Shown: positions 8,925 to 18,630, counted from the first letter of the stretch. The stretch is DNA of 64,000 nt from Halobacillus sp. A1 (GCF_024189295.1 NZ_JAIZEN010000001.1:556971-620970); one strand, 5' to 3'. A program made the numbers and translations. The notes: generated by a model from the letters alone, not told the origin.

Positions 8925-9883
8925 TGAAAAAAATAGATTTAATTACGTTTGGTAGAGCTGCTGTTGATTTGAATGCTACAGAATTTAATCGCCCAATGGA
9001 AGAATCGATGACTTTTACTAAGTATGTGGGAGGCTCCCCTGCAAATATAGCGATTGGAACTTCTAAATTGGGATTAAATGTCGGAATGATTGCAAAAGTT
9101 TCCGATGACCAACATGGTAACTTCGTTATAGATTACATGAAAGAATCCGGGGTTGGCACTAAGTACATTAAGAAAGATACAGAAGGTAGGAAAATTGGTC
9201 TTACCTTCACGGAAATCAAAAGCCCGAAAGAGTGCAGTATCTTAATGTATCGTGACAATGTAGCCGATCTTTATTTAAGCGTTCCCGATTTTGATGACGA
9301 CTATATCAAAAGTGCCAACACGCTCCTTATTTCCGGTACCTCTTTGAGCCAGTCTCCATCAAGAGAAGCGGCACTGCATGCGGTTGATGTGGCTAAAAAG
9401 AATGGTGTTGAAGTAATTTTTGAGTTGGATTATCGTCCGTATACATGGAAAAGCAAAGAAGAGACTGCTGTTTATATGACAGCGATAGCAAGAATGGCAG
9501 ATATCGTCATTGGAACAAGAGATGAATTCGACGTGATGGAAAATGGGGAAGGCAATACCGATGAAGAAACGGTAAAGCAGCTATTGGAGTACTCCCCACA
9601 CTTGATTGTCGTCAAACATGGCGTAAAGGGATCAAGAGCTTTCACCGATGATGGAGAAGTCATTGAAGGTACCATTTACAAAACCAAAGTGTTGAAAACG
9701 TTCGGTGCAGGTGACTCTTTTGCCTCTGGTTTCATTTATGCAATGAAAAAAGACAAAGGCATTAAAGAAGCATTACAATATGGCAGCGCGGCTGCTTCTA
9801 TCGTGGTATCTAAGCATAGCTCATCAGATGCGATGCCTACAGTCGCAGACATTGAAAACTTAATGAATAGTCATGAAGGGTGA
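8921..9883 (+). CDS. iolC: 5-keto-2-deoxygluconokinase
   Basis: A 320-residue PfkB/ribokinase-family kinase. It phosphorylates 2-deoxy-5-keto-D-gluconate to the 6-phosphate, which is both the aldolase substrate and the inducer of IolR. The N-terminal substrate motif YVGGSPANIAIGTSKLG and the C-terminal anion-hole motif TFGAGDSFASGFIYA, with its catalytic Asp, are intact. FELDYRPYTWKS is typical of IolC. The start overlaps the iolB stop; ATG at 8921 or 8924 are both possible. Length fits the family. Confidence 0.94.
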   Translation: MMKKIDLITFGRAAVDLNATEFNRPMEESMTFTKYVGGSPANIAIGTSKLGLNVGMIAKVSDDQHGNFVIDYMKESGVGTKYIKKDTEGRKIGLTFTEIKSPKECSILMYRDNVADLYLSVPDFDDDYIKSANTLLISGTSLSQSPSREAALHAVDVAKKNGVEVIFELDYRPYTWKSKEETAVYMTAIARMADIVIGTRDEFDVMENGEGNTDEETVKQLLEYSPHLIVVKHGVKGSRAFTDDGEVIEGTIYKTKVLKTFGAGDSFASGFIYAMKKDKGIKEALQYGSAAASIVVSKHSSSDAMPTVADIENLMNSHEG

Positions 9884-9889
9884 GTTTTT

Positions 9890-11809
9890 ATGTCAAAAAA
9901 AATCAAATTAACTACTTCTCAGGCACTTGTGAAGTTTTTGAATAACCAGTATATCCATTTCGACGGTGAGGAAACTCCGTTTGTCGAAGGAGTTTTTAAC
10001 ATATTCGGTCATGGAAACGTGCTTGGACTCGGTCAGGCTCTCCAGGAGGATGGGGGAGATCTAAAAGTGATTCAAGGTAAGAATGAGCAAGGTATGGCAC
10101 ACGCTGCTGTAGCTTTTGCGAAAGAAAACTTCAGAAGAAAAATCTTTGCAGTAACTTCTTCTGTAGGGCCTGGTTCCGCAAATCTTGTGACAGCCAGTGC
10201 GACGGCATTAGCTAATAACCTGCCTGTTCTATTCCTGCCAGGTGACACGTTTGCTACTCGTCAGCCTGATCCGGTATTGCAACAGATTGAACAGCTACAC
10301 AGCCATAAAATTACCACTAATGACGCTCTGCAGCCTGTATCCCGTTACTGGGATAGGATTGAAAGACCTGAACAGCTGATGTCAGCGCTACTGCGCGCTT
10401 TTGAAGTAATGACAAATCCTGAAACTGCTGGACCGGTCACGCTATCAATTGCCCAGGATGTCGAAGGCGAGTCATTTGAATATGATGAATCCTTCTTCCA
10501 GAAAAGAGTTCATTACGTTGATCGTGCCGTACCATCTGAAGCGGCACTGGCGCGAGCGAAGGAAGCAATCAGTAGCTCGAAGAAACCGCTGATCGTTGTA
10601 GGCGGGGGAGCAAAATACTCCCTTGCAGGCAAAGAAATCGCTGATTTTTCACAAAAGTACAAAGTGGCACTTGCTGAAACACAAGCAGGGAAATCCACTG
10701 TATCTTCCGATCATCCATATATCATGGGAGGACTCGGAGTCACTGGAACCTTGGCTGCCAACAAGGCTGCTAAAGAAGCTGACTTAATCATTGGTATTGG
10801 TACAAGATATACCGATTTTACTTCCTCTTCCAAAACAGCATTCAATTTTGAGGAGTCGACATTCATCAATATTAATGTCAGCAGGATGCAAACGTATAAG
10901 ATGGATGCCATACAGCTCGTGGGCGATGCGAAAGCGACCATTGAACGCCTTGATGATCTGTTGAACAGCTATGAAAGCGAATTTGCTGAACAGTTGGAAA
11001 GCTACAAAAATGAATGGCTGGATGAACGAAAGAGGTTGGGGGAAATTACTGTTGATTTTGATAATGAAGCTTATCAACCGGAAATCAATGATGCTTTCGG
11101 CCACGAAAAACTGAAGGATTATGCCGATGCATTGGAAACAACTTATCCTCAGACTAATGCATTGATAAAAGTAAATGACTTGATCGATCCTTCCAGTTAC
11201 GTTGTCACTTCTGCTGGTTCTCTGCCGGGGGATATGCACAGGTTATGGAATCCAACTGTGGAAAACACCTACCATGTTGAATACGGCTACTCCACGATGG
11301 GGTATGAAATAGCAGGCGCCTTAGGCGTAAAAATCGCCCATCCTGATAAAGAGGTCTATAGCATGGTTGGGGATGGAAGCTTCTTAATGCTCCATACAGA
11401 AATGGTGACCGCTCTTCAATATGGATACAAGATGAATATCGTACTCTTTGACAACTCTGGTTATGGATGTATTAACAACCTTCAAATGGGGCACGGAAGC
11501 GACAGCTACTGTACAGAGTTCACCAAATCTGATGGCAGTATTCTAACCGTGGACTATGCGAAAGTAGCAGAAGGTTATGGCTTTAATACGTTCACAGCCA
11601 CAAACGATCAGGAACTGAAAGAGGCGATCAAAAAAGCACAGCAAAGTGAAAATTCCACATTGATTGATATAAAAGTATTGCCTAAGACGATGACAGATGG
11701 CTATGAGAGTTTCTGGAATGTTGGTATCTCGGAACATTCCGCTAATGAGAACGTCACTGACAAAGTAAAAGAAGTAATCAGCATGAGAAACAAGGCTAAA
11801 CAATATTAA
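9890..11809 (+). CDS. iolD: 3D-(3,5/4)-trihydroxycyclohexane-1,2-dione hydrolase
   Basis: A 639-residue thiamine-diphosphate enzyme. It opens the ring of the diketone made by IolE to give 5-deoxy-glucuronate. The three TPP-family domains are present: the pyrimidine-binding domain with its Glu in VIQGKNEQGMAHAAVAFAKE, the central domain with VGGGAKYS, and the PP domain with the metal motif GDGSFLMLHTEMVTALQYG. The IolD-specific N-terminus (FVEGVFNIFGHGNVLGLGQA) is clear. It starts 6 bases after iolC and is followed 19 bases later by iolG. Confidence 0.95.
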   Translation: MSKKIKLTTSQALVKFLNNQYIHFDGEETPFVEGVFNIFGHGNVLGLGQALQEDGGDLKVIQGKNEQGMAHAAVAFAKENFRRKIFAVTSSVGPGSANLVTASATALANNLPVLFLPGDTFATRQPDPVLQQIEQLHSHKITTNDALQPVSRYWDRIERPEQLMSALLRAFEVMTNPETAGPVTLSIAQDVEGESFEYDESFFQKRVHYVDRAVPSEAALARAKEAISSSKKPLIVVGGGAKYSLAGKEIADFSQKYKVALAETQAGKSTVSSDHPYIMGGLGVTGTLAANKAAKEADLIIGIGTRYTDFTSSSKTAFNFEESTFININVSRMQTYKMDAIQLVGDAKATIERLDDLLNSYESEFAEQLESYKNEWLDERKRLGEITVDFDNEAYQPEINDAFGHEKLKDYADALETTYPQTNALIKVNDLIDPSSYVVTSAGSLPGDMHRLWNPTVENTYHVEYGYSTMGYEIAGALGVKIAHPDKEVYSMVGDGSFLMLHTEMVTALQYGYKMNIVLFDNSGYGCINNLQMGHGSDSYCTEFTKSDGSILTVDYAKVAEGYGFNTFTATNDQELKEAIKKAQQSENSTLIDIKVLPKTMTDGYESFWNVGISEHSANENVTDKVKEVISMRNKAKQY

Positions 11810-11828
11810 GAGAAAAAGAGTGAGATAG

Positions 11829-12857
11829 ATGAAAACAATTAAAATTGGTGTCGCTGGATTAGGCCGTCTTGGCCTTATCCATGCGGATAATATCTGCAAT
11901 ATGAAACACGTCGAGTTGACCGCCATTTCCAATTTGGATGAAGCAGTTAATAAGGAAGTGCAGCACAGATATGACGTTCCATACGCCTATACCCAGTATG
12001 AAGACATGGTAAAAAATAAAGAACTGGACGCCGTATGTATTGTTACGCCTTCCGGTTTTCATACCGAACATATTCGATTGGCTCTTGAGCATAAACTTCA
12101 TGTGTTCTGCGAGAAACCGATTGGTTTGGATGTAGAGGACATTAAGCAGACATGCCAGGTAATCAACGATAGTGACCATGTATTCCACTTAGGATTTATG
12201 CGTAGATATGACGCGGATTACTTATATACGAAAGAAATGATCGACAGTGGAGAAATTGGAGACATTTCTATTATTCGTTCGTATGGAATCGACCCGATTG
12301 TTGGACTGGACAGCTTCGTGAAATTTGCTAAAAAGAGCCCAAGTGGTGGCATTTACCTGGATATGAGTGTCCATGACATCGACGTCGTTCGCTGGTTTAC
12401 AAATTCTGAAATTAAAAAAGTTTGGGCAACGGGCAATAACAAAGCTGCTCCTGAACTGGGTGAATTGAATGAAGTAGAAATTGGTACGGTGACGATGCAG
12501 CTTGAAAATAATGTAACCGCTTTTTTAGTGGCGGGACGTACCGCAAGCCACGGATATCATGTGGAAACAGAAGTTATCGGTACCAAAGGGATGGTCCGGA
12601 TCGCTGCGACCCCTGATAAAAACAAAGTTACAGTTTTTAATGAAAACGGGGTGGTCAGGCCGACGTCTCAAAGCTTTCCGGAACGTTTCAGGGAGGCATA
12701 TGTGGATGAAATCAAAGACTTTGTCAGATGTATCCGGGAACAGTCGAAACCAGAAGTTTCAGCTGTAGACGGATTAAGAAGTACAGAAGTCGCACTTGCA
12801 TGCCAAAAGTCCTTCGAAGAGGACAACCTGGTGGAACTTGAATACGAAGGGGATTAG
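11829..12857 (+). CDS. iolG: inositol 2-dehydrogenase
   Basis: A 342-residue Gfo/Idh/MocA oxidoreductase that oxidises myo-inositol at C2 to scyllo-inosose with NAD+. The Rossmann motif GVAGLGRLGLIHADNI opens the protein, the HVFCEKPIG motif supplies the catalytic Lys, and the D-x3-H pair is in YLDMSVHDIDVVRW. It is placed between iolD and iolE. A second, similar enzyme lies 2.5 kb downstream; this one is the better candidate for myo-inositol because it lies inside the core operon. That choice is inference. Confidence 0.9.
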   Translation: MKTIKIGVAGLGRLGLIHADNICNMKHVELTAISNLDEAVNKEVQHRYDVPYAYTQYEDMVKNKELDAVCIVTPSGFHTEHIRLALEHKLHVFCEKPIGLDVEDIKQTCQVINDSDHVFHLGFMRRYDADYLYTKEMIDSGEIGDISIIRSYGIDPIVGLDSFVKFAKKSPSGGIYLDMSVHDIDVVRWFTNSEIKKVWATGNNKAAPELGELNEVEIGTVTMQLENNVTAFLVAGRTASHGYHVETEVIGTKGMVRIAATPDKNKVTVFNENGVVRPTSQSFPERFREAYVDEIKDFVRCIREQSKPEVSAVDGLRSTEVALACQKSFEEDNLVELEYEGD

Positions 12858-12860
12858 ATA

Positions 12861-13742
12861 ATGTACAATATTAAATTGGGATGCGCCCCGATTGCCTGGA
12901 CAAACGATGATATGCCTGAATTAGGCTCAGAAAATTCATTTGAACAGTGCATAAGCGAAATGGCACTTGCGGGATATAAAGGAACGGAGATTGGTAACAA
13001 ATATCCGAAAGATCCAGATACCTTAAAAGAATATCTCGAGATCAGAGGGCTTGAGGTTGCCAGTGCATGGTTCAGTGCCTTCCTGACTACTCAGGATTTT
13101 GAAAAGGTAAAAGAAGCTTTCATTGAACACAGAGACTTTCTGTATGCGATGGGAGCTGAAGTAATCGTAGTGTCTGAGCAAGGTAATAGCATTCAAGGGC
13201 AGATGGAAACTCCGCTGTTTGAACAGAAACCGACTTTTACTGAGGAAGAATGGAAACTTTTCACTACAGGCTTGGAGAAACTAGGAGAACTGGCTAATGA
13301 AAAGGGGATGACTGTAGTTTATCATCATCATATGGGCACGAGTGTCCAGACAACCGAGGAAATCGATAGATTAATGGAAGAAACAGACCCGAAAAAAGTC
13401 AGTTTGTTGTACGACACTGGGCATCTCGTTTTCTCTGGTGAAGACCCTCTTTATATATTGCAGAAATATTTTGATAGAATCAAACATGTCCATTTTAAAG
13501 ATATCAGAAAAGAGATTGCCAGAGAAGTAGTCGATAAAAAAGACAGTTTTCTTACCGGCGTAAAGAAAGGCGCTTTTACTGTACCGGGTGATGGATTTAT
13601 TGATTTCAAGCCGATCATGGATTATTTAGTGGAGAACAATTATCAAGGATGGATTGTTGTAGAAGCTGAACAGGATCCTGGTACTTGCAATGCATTCGAA
13701 TATGCGTTGAAAGCGAAACAGTATATTGAAAGCGTAGTTTAA
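12861..13742 (+). CDS. iolE: inosose dehydratase
   Basis: A 293-residue TIM-barrel protein of the AP-endonuclease-2/xylose isomerase-like family. It removes water from scyllo-inosose to give the trihydroxycyclohexane-dione used by IolD. The start LGCAPIAWTNDDMPELG is diagnostic of IolE. Metal ligands are in GTEIGNKYP, YHHHMGTSVQT, LLYDTGHLVF, HVHFKDI and VVEAEQDP, all intact. It begins 3 bases after iolG and is followed by the symporter 18 bases later. Confidence 0.95.
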   Translation: MYNIKLGCAPIAWTNDDMPELGSENSFEQCISEMALAGYKGTEIGNKYPKDPDTLKEYLEIRGLEVASAWFSAFLTTQDFEKVKEAFIEHRDFLYAMGAEVIVVSEQGNSIQGQMETPLFEQKPTFTEEEWKLFTTGLEKLGELANEKGMTVVYHHHMGTSVQTTEEIDRLMEETDPKKVSLLYDTGHLVFSGEDPLYILQKYFDRIKHVHFKDIRKEIAREVVDKKDSFLTGVKKGAFTVPGDGFIDFKPIMDYLVENNYQGWIVVEAEQDPGTCNAFEYALKAKQYIESVV

Positions 13743-13760
13743 GTACAAAGGAGAATAATT

Positions 13761-15350
13761 ATGAACTGGTTTGCTATTTTAAGTTTTGCAGCCGTTGTCC
13801 TGGCTATTTACTTGTACGCTTATTATCGAAGTAAAAGCGTCAATACACGTGATTCTGAAGGATATTTTCTGGGAGGACGATCCCTGGTAGGAACGACGGT
13901 TGGTATGTCTATCATAATGACCAACCTTTCGACAGAACACCTTGTCGGACAAAATGGCCAAAGTTATGTAGTCGGTGCAGAAGTTATGGCATGGGAAGTT
14001 ACAGCTGCTGTCGCTATTGTAATGAGTGCGTGGATTTTTCTTCCCAGGTATTTCAAATATGGTGTAAATACCATTTCGGATTTTATAGAGGTACGATATG
14101 ACACCATGACGAAAAGGATTGTTTCTATCCTATTCATGTTTACATACACAGTCAGTTTTATGCCGGTTGTGTTATATTCCGGGTCGTTAATTTTTAATGA
14201 TTTATTTAATATTGAAGAGCAACTTGGAGTAAGTTCTATGACGGCTGTAGTCATCATCGCCTCGCTGATTGGGTTAGTCGGTGTATTCTATCTATTTGTG
14301 GGTGGTTTGTCCTTAGTTGCCCATAGCGATTCCATTTATGGAATTGGTTTAGTAGTAGGCGGCTTATCTATTACTATATTAGGTTTTATAGCCTTAGGAA
14401 ATAATAGTTTCTTAAGTGGTGTAGACCTTTTAGTGACTGAATCTTCCGATAAATTGAATGCCTGGGGAGCTGTAGACTCGACCATCGTGCCTTGGCCTAC
14501 ACTTTTCTTCGGGATGTTTTTTAACAATTTGTATTTTTGGTGTACAAATCAGATGATTGTTCAAAAAGCGCTTGCTGCTAAAAATTTAAAAGAAGCTCAG
14601 AAAGGTACTATGTTGGTCGGTTTCTTTAAAATATTCGGCATCTTTTTCTTAGTTATACCAGGTATTATTGCCTATAATATTTTCGGTGGTGACATGAAAA
14701 TGGATTTTGCCTATCCTTCTTTAGTTGGGATGGTCTTACCTGATTGGGCTTATGGTATATTCGGCGCTGTCGTTTTTGGAGCGATCATGAGTTCATTCAT
14801 TGGCGCCCTAAATGCTACGGTAACATTATTCAGCCTTGATTTCTATAAGCCAGTGATCAATAAGCAGGCGAATAATCGTCAAATAGCCAAGATGGGTAGA
14901 ATACTTACTGTTGCCGTCGGGGTTATTGTTATTATTATAGCTCCATTAATTTCTTTGTTCCCTCAAGGTCTGTTTGCGGTAATCCAGGAATTTAATGGCT
15001 TATATAACATGCCTCTGCTAGCAATTATATTAGTCGGATTTTTCTCGAGGAAAACATCAGCACTCGGTGCGAAACTTACATTCATTTTCCATGTAATCAC
15101 CTATAGCTTGTCGAAGATAATGCTTGCAGATGTCCATTACTTGTATGTATGGAGTGTATTGTTCCTGCTTGATATTGCGATCTTGTATGTATTCAGCACT
15201 TGGAAGCCTGATAAAGAAGACTTCGAATTTGAGAAGTATAAGAATAAAGTGGATTTAACTCCATGGAAACACTCCAAATGGGTGGGAGCTATTATTCTGT
15301 TAACAGTCGTAGCTATGTATATTATATTCTCCCCATTGGTATTAGCTTAA
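13761..15350 (+). CDS. sodium:solute symporter (SSS family), probable inositol/Na+ symporter
   Basis: A 529-residue membrane protein with about 13-14 hydrophobic helices, matching the SSS (SLC5-like) family. The N-terminus is periplasm-side out, followed by the loop SEGYFLGGRSLVGTTVG and the conserved helix MSIIMTNLSTEHLVGQNGQS. The sodium-site helix 8 is in FGAIMSSFIGALNATVTLFS. It lies inside the iol operon between iolE and a second dehydrogenase, where B. subtilis uses the proton-coupled IolF/IolT. The inference is Na+-driven inositol uptake, fitting a saline or alkaline habitat. The substrate is not shown by sequence alone. Confidence 0.88.
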   Translation: MNWFAILSFAAVVLAIYLYAYYRSKSVNTRDSEGYFLGGRSLVGTTVGMSIIMTNLSTEHLVGQNGQSYVVGAEVMAWEVTAAVAIVMSAWIFLPRYFKYGVNTISDFIEVRYDTMTKRIVSILFMFTYTVSFMPVVLYSGSLIFNDLFNIEEQLGVSSMTAVVIIASLIGLVGVFYLFVGGLSLVAHSDSIYGIGLVVGGLSITILGFIALGNNSFLSGVDLLVTESSDKLNAWGAVDSTIVPWPTLFFGMFFNNLYFWCTNQMIVQKALAAKNLKEAQKGTMLVGFFKIFGIFFLVIPGIIAYNIFGGDMKMDFAYPSLVGMVLPDWAYGIFGAVVFGAIMSSFIGALNATVTLFSLDFYKPVINKQANNRQIAKMGRILTVAVGVIVIIIAPLISLFPQGLFAVIQEFNGLYNMPLLAIILVGFFSRKTSALGAKLTFIFHVITYSLSKIMLADVHYLYVWSVLFLLDIAILYVFSTWKPDKEDFEFEKYKNKVDLTPWKHSKWVGAIILLTVVAMYIIFSPLVLA

Positions 15351-15372
15351 TTAGAGAAAGGAAGATATCTTT

Positions 15373-16386
15373 ATGAGCAAAGTTGTAGCAGGCGTTATTG
15401 GCGCAGGACGAATTGGTAAATTACACATTAATAATTTAAAAGCAAATCCGAACGTCCGATTAAAAATGGTATCTGATTTGTTTGCTGACCAATTACAAGA
15501 GTGGTTTAAAGACAGTGAGGTTGAAGAGATAACCAAAGATTATAACGATATTTTTGAAGATGAAGAGATTAACACCGTTTTCATCTGCTCGCCTACTAGC
15601 ACACACGCTGACCTGATTAAATTAGCGGCAAAATCTAACAAACATGTATTCTGTGAAAAGCCGATCAGTTTCGATGATGCGGAAACGCTTGAGGCGTATC
15701 AAGAAATTAAAGAAGCAGGTGTGAAATTCCAAGTTGGATTCAACCGACGATTTGACAAAAACTTCAAGGAAATGCAAAGAAGAGTTGGAAGTGGCAATGT
15801 TGGGGACGTTCATGTACTGAAGATTACCTCCAGAGATCCTAACCCGCCACATCTGGATTATATTGAAACGTCCGGCGGGTTGTTCATGGATATGAGTATT
15901 CATGATTTTGATATGGCGAGGTATTTAGTAGGTTCTGAAGTAGTGGAAGTCTTCGCTAAAGGAACGAGCCTGGTTAACCCTGAGATTGCCGAGAAAAATG
16001 ACATCGATACGGCTGTTATTACGTTAACTTTCGAAAACGGGGCACTTGGAGTAATCGATAATAGCAGGGAAGCTGTATATGGATATGATCAGCGTATTGA
16101 AGTGTTTGGCAATGGTGGTGCTCTGGTGGCTGATAATGAAACAGCAACAAATCTGAAGTATTTCCATTCGAATACAGTGGAAATGGATCAGCCACTGCAC
16201 TTTTTCCTTGAAAGATATAATGATTCGTTTATAAGGGAAACCGAGGAATTTGTAGATAGCGTTGTCAACGATACAGAAACAGAAGTGGTATTTAAAGACG
16301 GAATTATGGCCCAGAGAATCGCGTTGGCTGCCAGAGAATCATACGAAAGTGGATTACCTGTGAAAGTTAACCATGGAGTAGGGTGA
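15373..16386 (+). CDS. second inositol dehydrogenase, Gfo/Idh/MocA family
   Basis: A 337-residue NAD(P)-dependent oxidoreductase closely similar in layout to IolG: GVIGAGRIGKLHINNL, HVFCEKPIS and GLFMDMSIHDFDMARYL. It lies 22 bases after the symporter and 4 bases before iolJ. In Bacillus, extra paralogues act on scyllo-inositol (IolX/IolW) or D-chiro-inositol, so this copy probably widens the inositol isomers used. Which isomer cannot be read from the sequence; the symbol is left empty. Confidence 0.87.
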   Translation: MSKVVAGVIGAGRIGKLHINNLKANPNVRLKMVSDLFADQLQEWFKDSEVEEITKDYNDIFEDEEINTVFICSPTSTHADLIKLAAKSNKHVFCEKPISFDDAETLEAYQEIKEAGVKFQVGFNRRFDKNFKEMQRRVGSGNVGDVHVLKITSRDPNPPHLDYIETSGGLFMDMSIHDFDMARYLVGSEVVEVFAKGTSLVNPEIAEKNDIDTAVITLTFENGALGVIDNSREAVYGYDQRIEVFGNGGALVADNETATNLKYFHSNTVEMDQPLHFFLERYNDSFIRETEEFVDSVVNDTETEVVFKDGIMAQRIALAARESYESGLPVKVNHGVG

Positions 16387-16390
16387 TGAT

Positions 16391-17242
16391 ATGTATAATA
16401 TTTTAGATGATGCATTTGAAAAAAGGTATGCTGTTCCGCAATTCAATATGAATGGCTTGATTTGGTTGGAATCTATTTTGAAAACAGCTGAGAAATGTAA
16501 CGCTCCTGTTATTGTAGGCACAACAGATAAAATAGTTGACCAACTGGGTGGATTTGAGCTGCTTGCCCGTGCCTTTGATATTATGAAGGAAGATCTAGAG
16601 ATTACTGTTCCAACCGTACTGCATTTGGATCATGGTCAAACGGTTGAACGATGTAAAAAAGCGGTGGATGCAGGTTATGGTTCAATAATGTACGATGGCT
16701 CTAAATTGCCGATTAAAGAAAACGTGAAGAATACCAGGGAAGTAGTTGAATATGCACATCAACATGGTGTCACTGTGGAAGCTGAAGTTGGAAGTGTCGG
16801 AGGAACTGAAGATGGTATTTACAGTGATCTTAAATATGCCGATCAGAACGAATGTATTCAGCTAGTAAAAAAGGGAGGAATAGATAGCTTGGCTCCTGCT
16901 TTAGGGTCAGTCCATGGAAAATATAAAGGAGAGCCAAATCTAGGTTTTGAAGAGATGGCCAGTTTAAGACAATCTATCGATACCCCATTTGTACTGCATG
17001 GAGCTTCTGGAATTTCTGATAGTGATTTGCAAAAAGCAATCTCACACGGGCACGCGAAAATTAACTATAATACAGAGCTGAACATTGCCTGGTCTGATGC
17101 GCTTAGAAAAGTATTAATAGAAAACCAGGACTTATATGCACCTATGGAGATCTTAAAACCAAGTATACAATCCTTAAATGAAGTTATTGAAGAGGTAATT
17201 ATACGTACTGGTGCCTACCATAAAGCACTGAATAATAGTTAA
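16391..17242 (+). CDS. iolJ: class II aldolase, 6-phospho-5-dehydro-2-deoxy-D-gluconate aldolase
   Basis: A 283-residue class II fructose-bisphosphate-type aldolase. It splits 2-deoxy-5-keto-D-gluconate 6-phosphate into DHAP and malonate semialdehyde. Zinc ligands are seen in LHLDHGQTVE, EAEVGSVGGTEDG, LGSVHGKYKGEP and VLHGASGISD; the phosphate/sodium loop NYNTELNIAW is present. It is the last gene of the operon and is followed by a terminator about 90 bases downstream. The position rather than the sequence separates it from FbaA. Confidence 0.9.
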   Translation: MYNILDDAFEKRYAVPQFNMNGLIWLESILKTAEKCNAPVIVGTTDKIVDQLGGFELLARAFDIMKEDLEITVPTVLHLDHGQTVERCKKAVDAGYGSIMYDGSKLPIKENVKNTREVVEYAHQHGVTVEAEVGSVGGTEDGIYSDLKYADQNECIQLVKKGGIDSLAPALGSVHGKYKGEPNLGFEEMASLRQSIDTPFVLHGASGISDSDLQKAISHGHAKINYNTELNIAWSDALRKVLIENQDLYAPMEILKPSIQSLNEVIEEVIIRTGAYHKALNNS

Positions 17243-17333
17243 AAATCACTGAGCGGGCCAAACTAATTGTTAATTGAAAGCGGAGTTTCTCGGCTTTGGT
17301 ATACAATCAAATAGAATACTAAACATACCAAGG

Positions 17334-17366
17334 GATAGAGAGTTAAAACCTCTCTATCTTTTTTAT
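17334..17366 (+). terminator. terminator of the iol operon
   Basis: GATAGAGAG (17334-17342), a 7-nt loop, CTCTCTATC (17350-17358), then a run of T. Rho-independent terminator 90 bases after the iolJ stop. Confidence 0.9.
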
Positions 17367-17949
17367 TGTTAATTGTTTCTATATGCACTCGGAACCGAAA
17401 GGAACTAAAAACCTCCCTCCGTTTGCCAAGCCTTTTTCCACATCATCGATGAAATGGTATAAATGAATTTATCAAAGGATAACGTAAGAAGTTTGTGTTT
17501 AGATCCTTGAGACAAAAAAAGAGTTTAGCACAAATTATGCCTAAGAAAGAGCACACCTGCTCAGATATGATAAACACTGACACATAGATTCTAAGCACTT
17601 ACTGGAATGAGGTGTTACAGTCAATGGCAAGCAGCTTCGCTGTGGTTCAGGCTATATTCTGTAAATGATTTAGTTCGATCAGTGGATAACTGTTCCGCAA
17701 ACGGTAGTTCTTTTCTTCGCTATAACTGGCTCCAAATTCCGCACAAGTGGCAGGGCTTCGGTATGGCTTCCCCAGCCATGAAGATAATGTTTTGCAAAAG
17801 GTTACGGGGAAGATTCTGAAGAGAGCTGATTTTCCCTATACCGCCCAATCATAAAGGATTTTCTGGATGCCTGAGAAAGTTACACAAACTTATTTTCATT
17901 ACTTATCAGAGAAATTTAGTTGCAAGAAGATAGTTTAAGCGGTGAATAA
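17367..17949. other. intergenic stretch with coding-like debris
   Basis: No intact gene. A stretch around 17770-17930 reads in broken frames like protein (NVLQKVTGKILKRADFPY, then KVTQTYFHYLSEKF), reminiscent of the C-terminal part of a tyrosine recombinase, but stops and frame breaks interrupt it and the catalytic residues are not visible. Base composition near 17600-17800 is less AT-rich than its surroundings. Confidence 0.3.
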
Positions 17950-18202
17950 ATATTTTATTGTAACGATAAAATCGCACTTGCAATTTTAACGTAAATATTT
18001 AGGTTTGATAATTCTCATGGCAGAAGCTTCTGAAGTGAACCTAACCGTCCCTTAGCATGCCAAAAGCTACATGACTGAAACAACTGCTAAATTAATAATT
18101 GAACAAATTAAAGAGAATAACAAAAAAACAAAAACCAAATCGATATTATTCGAACCTGAGCTATTAATCAGAAATTCTACAATCAAGAGTAATTTTGATT
18201 AA
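17950..18202 (+). pseudogene. LacI-family regulator, 3' remnant
   Basis: Reading along the strand gives FYCNDKIALAIL, then RFDNS, then MAEASEVNLTVP, a TAG, HAKSYMTETTAKLIIEQI and finally LFEPELLIRNSTIKS. These equal, in order, the NDxxA helix, the GFDN turn, the TTVRQP strand, the AxxLLxxxI helix and the closing EPELIIRxS of LacI regulators. The frame is broken at least once, with stops inside (TAA near 17985, TGA near 18026, TAG at 18053), and the N-terminal HTH is gone. Dead remnant of a sugar-operon regulator. Confidence 0.6.
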
Positions 18203-18280
18203 TAAAGACATGGAAACGGTAACTGATCAGCTTGGACTATTTATTTAATTTCAAACCTTAGAATATATGATATAGATAAA

Positions 18281-18564
18281 TGCAAGACCTGTACTCTGAT
18301 AGAAGGATGCTTTCAGGAGGCCGCAAAAGTAAAACCTATACCGCTCTACATCGCATGGACATCAAGAACAAGGAGAGTTTTAAAAACGGAGGCATTTAAA
18401 GAACGAGCCAAAGAATGGTACAAAATAGAGGCGAAAAATAGAGAGTTAAAGCATCGGCACGGATATAAGATTCATCTCCAGGCCTCAAAGCCATGGACTT
18501 ACAAGCAACCATAGCTATCTTCACCTTCAACGTCAAAAGAATATTGAAACTCATAGAGAAATAA
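18281..18564 (+). mobile_element. IS1182-type transposase, 3' remnant
   Basis: The frames give CKTCTLIEGCF, then TEAFKERAKEWYKIEAKNRE, LKHRHGYKIH and, after one frame break, LQATIAIFTFNVKRILKLIEK ending at TAA 18562. The cysteine-rich block, the KxRxxxEAKNxELKxRHGY motif and the F.FNVKRI.K tail are typical of the C-terminus of IS1182-family DDE transposases. The N-terminal catalytic part is missing. It abuts a strong hairpin at 18584. Confidence 0.6.
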
Positions 18565-18583
18565 GCGGGAAAACTCTCCTCTT

Positions 18584-18630
18584 AAAAACAGCGGTTTTCG
18601 AAAAAATACGTTCAGAAAACCGCTGTTTTT
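18584..18630. terminator. 16-bp hairpin, IS end or bidirectional terminator
   Basis: A perfect 16-bp inverted repeat (18584-18599 with 18615-18630, core AACAGCGGTTTTC) ending in T-rich sequence. It follows the transposase remnant and precedes, on the other strand, the end of the ABC transporter operon 125 bases away. It may serve as terminator for either. Confidence 0.7.

Noticed and set aside
17607..17819. 70-codon frame in the spacer after iolJ
   Set aside because: No ribosome site or family resemblance; Cys/Trp/Arg-rich composition is typical of a chance frame.
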